A stretch of 41,444 nt of DNA, taken from the IMG/VR virus record IMGVR_UViG_3300028844_002915, positions 1-41,444 of that record; one strand, 5' to 3'. Shown here one piece after another: positions 38,338 through 41,444 of this stretch (positions are counted from its first letter, which is position 1; each line of letters starts with the position of its first letter). The notes beneath the pieces were generated by a model, which saw nothing but the letters and a program-made list of their open reading frames with translations, made no database searches and was not told the origin of the DNA. Made by a program: the position numbers and the translations under genes. Source of the DNA: a virus.

Positions 38338-40782
38338 ATGGCTATTGAATATCCAAATAATCTATCATCACTTCCTCAAGAATCCATTGATCGTAGAGCG
38401 TCTGATAAGGTTTCAAATCTTCCTGAAGATCCTACAGGCAAGTATCCTGAGACAGGATATTTCTTTTCAAGTAATATTGCAAAAGAAGCAAGAGGCGTTG
38501 CTAGAAACGATCTAGAATTTTTTGCGCAATACGATGGAATGAAAATAGCCTCAGGTGATAAGATATCATCAGACTATGGCAAAAATCAAGTGTCTAGATC
38601 TGAGAAGGGTCATGTATGGGAAGTTGATGATACTGATGGTAATGAACGCATCCTTATAAAGCACTTTGAGGGTAGCGGTATAGAACTATCTCCTGATGGT
38701 AGTATTATCATTAGCACGAAGAATAAAAAAGTAGAAGTCATAGGTGGTACAAATGATGTTATCGTTGAAGGTGATGCACAACTGGTATATAAAGGCAACC
38801 TAAACATAAAGGTTGTAGGAGAGTTTAACGTTGATTGCTTAGATTATAATGTTACTGTAAATGGTAACAAGGTAGAGACCATAAAGGGATCAGAAGAAAA
38901 GAATGTTGGTAACGGATCACAGACTTCTGTTACAGGTCCAATAACAACCTATTCAACTGGTCTAGTCACAGATGTGTTTTTGGGTGGGCATCAACACAAC
39001 GTCAAGGGTAATCTTGATTATAATGTGAATGGTAATGTTGGATTATTCTCTAGTGCTGAAATGAACATCACCTCACAGGACTATATTAATATCGCTTCAG
39101 ACAACGTGACTGCTTCAGCACAAAATATGACTGTACAAGGTGGTAGTGGAGTCATAGGTGGCACTGCTGTTGACTTTGTAGGTAATGGCGCTGTGTTTGA
39201 TAAAGGTGTCACTGCCCCGACATTCCATGGAGATCTAGATGGAACTGCGACTACTTCAACAGTAACTCAGTCTCAAAACTATGGGGAAGCTTCCCAAGGA
39301 ACTGCAGGTAGTATTACTAATACTGCGACTCCTACTATCACTACGCCTACTTCGACAAATGTTCTTACATACTTGCTTAAGGCAGCAGGTGGTATTCGTA
39401 AGGTGATCATTGACAAGGGTGACTACTTAAAGAACTTTATCGACAAGTCAAAAGATTATGGTGGTATTTCTACAGGAGATATGACTACTGCTAAGGCTAG
39501 ATCAAAGCTACGAGATGCTGCTAACTTAGGCAACACTCAGTTTATGGGCCAACTACTTAAAGAAAATCTTATTTGTTCTGAATATAATAATCCAACTCCT
39601 AAACGGATTGGTAGAACAGTAAAGCAAGAGTCTACTCCTATCTTAGGTAATAAGCCTGTAAGTATTTACTCACCTAGACTTGCTGCAACATATATACCCA
39701 AAAACAATGTAGTAAGTATTGTTCCTGAAGATAAGTACAATCCTCTGAAGCAAGATGATATTACTATAAAAACTAAGTTGTCTGACAACATTACCATAGC
39801 AAAGTTTTTGGGATCAGAGGATGCGACAAACCTTAAGTTCATTAAGTCTTTGTCTGTGAAAAGAGAGCTTGCTAGAAACCTATACCTGCACAGTCTTATT
39901 TTAAAAAAGGTGCAAGCTAATACCGATAGGTTTAAAGGTATAAATCTAGTTGTATCAGAGGGTATCTACAAACCTGGTCCATCTGAAGTAATAACACCAA
40001 AAAGTATAAACGATTTAAAAGCTAAAGGCAAGGCTGTTGTATACAAAGTGGTGGATCAAAGCGGTGCAGAAAACAACTTAGATTTGTTTGATATTGCAGA
40101 GTATGTAAAGGATGTGAGTTTCTTTGATGAAATGATTTTGTCATATGATACTTTAGAGTGTAAAAACGATCAGCCTGTTTTAAAGGCAAGACTTATTTTA
40201 ATAATGCCTGATCTTGATAACAACTGGACAGGAAGATTTGATAGAAAAGTTTCTACCGAATATAATAGACAGTTGTTATCTGAAGGTGAGCTAATAGAAT
40301 GCTTGTTAGAAGATACTGAAACATTAGAAGCACGTGCGATAGAAAAGTCTGCTATTCCACCAAGTGATGGTGTTGTAACTCACTCTAGAGGACCAGACCG
40401 AATAAATTGGCCTAATCAAAATATAGTTGATGCGATTGCGGCTGCTGTTCGTGAACTTGGACAAGAATATACTGCACAGATAACTTCAAATGGCGGTAGA
40501 GCCAAAAGGGATACTGGAACTCAAAATCATCCAAAAGGAGAGGCTGCAGATCACTTCTTATTGTTGGCAGGAAAGAGAGTCAATCCATCACAAAACTTTT
40601 CCTTGTATCAACGTTATATTCGTATTCTTGTGCGCAATGCAAAAGCAAAAGGAATACGCCCTGGTATTGGTGGTTATCCTTCGTTTATTCATTATGATGA
40701 GAGTACATGGAGACAGGGTGGTGCAGGATCTGCAGGAACTTGGAATGCAGGTTTTGATGTTTCCTTCGCAAAATCATTATAA
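38338..40782 (+). CDS. gp5-type needle with C-terminal M15-like peptidase
   Basis: 814 residues. After a gp5-like N-terminus (EDPTGKYPETGYFFSSN), residues about 110-330 form beta-helix strands (GSIIISTKNKKVEVIGGTND, VIVEGDAQLVYKGNLNIKVV). This is like the T4 gp5 needle. The C-terminal domain has TAQITSNGGRAKRDTGTQNH, HPKGEAADH (H731..D738) and FIHYDES (H785, D787). This is the HxxGxAxD and HxD set of M15 D-Ala-D-Ala peptidases/endolysins. It would cut peptide cross-links as the tail enters. The late octamer of gene 25 lies at its 3' end. Confidence 0.75.
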   Translation: MAIEYPNNLSSLPQESIDRRASDKVSNLPEDPTGKYPETGYFFSSNIAKEARGVARNDLEFFAQYDGMKIASGDKISSDYGKNQVSRSEKGHVWEVDDTDGNERILIKHFEGSGIELSPDGSIIISTKNKKVEVIGGTNDVIVEGDAQLVYKGNLNIKVVGEFNVDCLDYNVTVNGNKVETIKGSEEKNVGNGSQTSVTGPITTYSTGLVTDVFLGGHQHNVKGNLDYNVNGNVGLFSSAEMNITSQDYINIASDNVTASAQNMTVQGGSGVIGGTAVDFVGNGAVFDKGVTAPTFHGDLDGTATTSTVTQSQNYGEASQGTAGSITNTATPTITTPTSTNVLTYLLKAAGGIRKVIIDKGDYLKNFIDKSKDYGGISTGDMTTAKARSKLRDAANLGNTQFMGQLLKENLICSEYNNPTPKRIGRTVKQESTPILGNKPVSIYSPRLAATYIPKNNVVSIVPEDKYNPLKQDDITIKTKLSDNITIAKFLGSEDATNLKFIKSLSVKRELARNLYLHSLILKKVQANTDRFKGINLVVSEGIYKPGPSEVITPKSINDLKAKGKAVVYKVVDQSGAENNLDLFDIAEYVKDVSFFDEMILSYDTLECKNDQPVLKARLILIMPDLDNNWTGRFDRKVSTEYNRQLLSEGELIECLLEDTETLEARAIEKSAIPPSDGVVTHSRGPDRINWPNQNIVDAIAAAVRELGQEYTAQITSNGGRAKRDTGTQNHPKGEAADHFLLLAGKRVNPSQNFSLYQRYIRILVRNAKAKGIRPGIGGYPSFIHYDESTWRQGGAGSAGTWNAGFDVSFAKSL

Positions 40783-40785
40783 ATA
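40778..40785 (+). promoter_or_regulatory. T4-type late promoter before gene 25
   Basis: TATAAATA 40778-40785, at the 3' end of the previous gene, 23 bases before the gene 25 ATG (40808). It serves genes 25 and 6. Confidence 0.75.
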
Positions 40786-40807
40786 ACAGTAAAATAGAGA
40801 AGACCTA

Positions 40808-41253
40808 ATGGCAACCAATAGAGTATTAGCAAAAGAAGATGGTAATCTTAGTCAATCTACTTTAATCGGTGGTAGACGTAAGGAATACAGAGATATAGAT
40901 CTGTCTTTCACTGCTAAACCAAATGGAGAAATATTTGTTAAAAAAGAAGCGGCTGCTGTAAAGCAAGCTGTAAAAAATCTTATTTTGACAGACTATTTTG
41001 AAAAGCCTTTTGAGCCTTTCTATGGTGGTAATATAAGAGCACTTTTATTTGAACTTCTGATGATGACGTTGAAGAAGAAACACGTGAAAATATAATAAGA
41101 GCTATCAATGCTTATGAACCAAGAGCGATTGTAAGAGAAGTGTCGGTAAGCTATCAAGAGGAAAGAAACTCTATAAGTATCTACATAGAGTTTCAGATTA
41201 TAAACACAGAAGAAGTTGTAACATTCACAACTTCACTATCAAGGTTAAGATAA
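40808..41253 (+). pseudogene. gp25: gp25 baseplate wedge, frameshifted in this sequence
   Basis: The frame from ATG 40808 reads gp25 (GGRRKEYRDIDLSFTAKPNG, AVKQAVKNLILTDYFEKPFE, GNIRALLFEL) but then runs to a stop at 41095. The homologous rest, SDDDVEEETRENIIRAINAY, EPRAIVREVSV and IYIEFQIINTEEVVTFTTSL, is in the -1 frame from about 41056 to TAA 41253. Adding one T after CTT (41054-41056) restores the protein. No slippery heptamer is there, and a TGA lies in the -1 frame just upstream. A sequencing or assembly error or real mutation is likely. gp25 is an essential wedge in T4. Confidence 0.8.
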
Positions 41254-41444
41254 ATGGCAACAACGATTAAATCATCAGCCTTAGACTTTAATAATATCAA
41301 GAGTAATCTAAAAGATTATCTTGCTAATAAAGACGAATTCAAAGACTATAACTTTGAGGCATCAGGATTGTCAAATATTCTTGATGTGTTGGCATATAAC
41401 ACGCACTTAAATGCTTTGATTGCAAACTTTGCTTTAAACGAGTC
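41254..41444 (+). CDS. gp6: gp6 baseplate wedge (3' partial)
   Basis: ATG follows the gp25 stop immediately. The frame reads TTIKSSALDFNNIKSNLKDY, DEFKDYNFEASGLSNILDVL and AYNTHLNALIANFALNES to the window edge. This is the N-terminus of T4 gp6: 'LDF..IK.nLk' and 'F.DYnFEaSglS..lDiLaYNTH..a'. It is the main wedge protein that forms the baseplate ring. Only 63 codons are seen. Confidence 0.85.
   Translation, partial: MATTIKSSALDFNNIKSNLKDYLANKDEFKDYNFEASGLSNILDVLAYNTHLNALIANFALNE

Noticed and set aside
41050-41060. Programmed -1 frameshift in gp25
   Set aside because: There is no slippery heptamer and the target frame has a TGA just upstream, so a single-base error fits better.

Overview
This window is part of the genome of a T4-like myovirus (contractile tail), AT-rich and probably marine. 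The evidence is a block of T4-type tail and baseplate genes (4, 48, 53, 27/5-like hub, 25, 6, 26 and a tape-measure protein), gene 32 (ssDNA-binding protein) beside a gene 33-like late co-activator, and copies of the T4 late promoter octamer TATAAATA. Accessory genes typical of marine phages are also present: an IscA/HesB-type Fe-S carrier, 2OG-Fe(II) oxygenases and a glycine-zipper lipoprotein-like protein. Strong sigma70-type promoters (TTGACA-17-TATAAT-like) show that early genes are read by host polymerase in a proteobacterium-like host. No photosynthesis gene is seen, and the host cannot be named.

Layout. (1) 1-12339: a head-to-tail, mostly overlapping run of about 19 plus-strand genes for glycan or nucleotide-sugar work: GT25-like, GT8-like and GT9-like glycosyltransferases, three methyltransferases, a GalE-like epimerase, a TagD-like cytidylyltransferase, a 2OG-Fe(II) oxygenase and a radical SAM/SPASM gene that is frameshifted here. 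I saw no internal promoter. (2) 12336-16331: short early genes, many of unknown function, in cassettes headed by near-identical promoters; an HExxH zinc peptidase and a HAD phosphatase are recognisable. (3) 16342-19662: glycine-zipper protein, IscA-like protein, tRNA-Arg(UCU), ParB-like protein and a structured non-coding segment with a possible pseudoknot. (4) 19667-21048: a late-promoter pair, a zeta-toxin-like P-loop kinase and a small toxin-like protein, both with N-termini resembling the T4 capsid-targeting peptide. (5) 21058-25484: small early genes mixed with a second, scattered set of sugar genes, including one lone minus-strand GT25. (6) 25481-27876: genes 33 and 32 with a 2OG-Fe(II) oxygenase where T4 has gene 59. 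(7) 27875-32461, minus strand: tape measure, a short ORF probably reached by -1 frameshifting from gene 26, gene 26, a tail-tube-fold protein, an unknown virion-type protein and gene 4. (8) 32470-41444, plus strand: genes 48, 53, a gp27-like hub, a tail lysozyme, an amidase-fold hub protein, a needle/M15-peptidase protein, gene 25 (frameshifted here) and the start of gene 6.

How it fits together. Early promoters drive small host-takeover genes. gp33 and gp32 then connect replication to late transcription from TATAAATA. Late genes build the tail and probably load two enzymes into the capsid. The sugar island most likely remodels a surface glycan of the host or decorates the virion. The most notable points are the putative capsid-targeted kinase/toxin pair, the poly-T frameshift before the tape measure, three cell-wall-hydrolase folds in consecutive hub genes, the shuffled promoter cassettes, and two structured RNA candidates.
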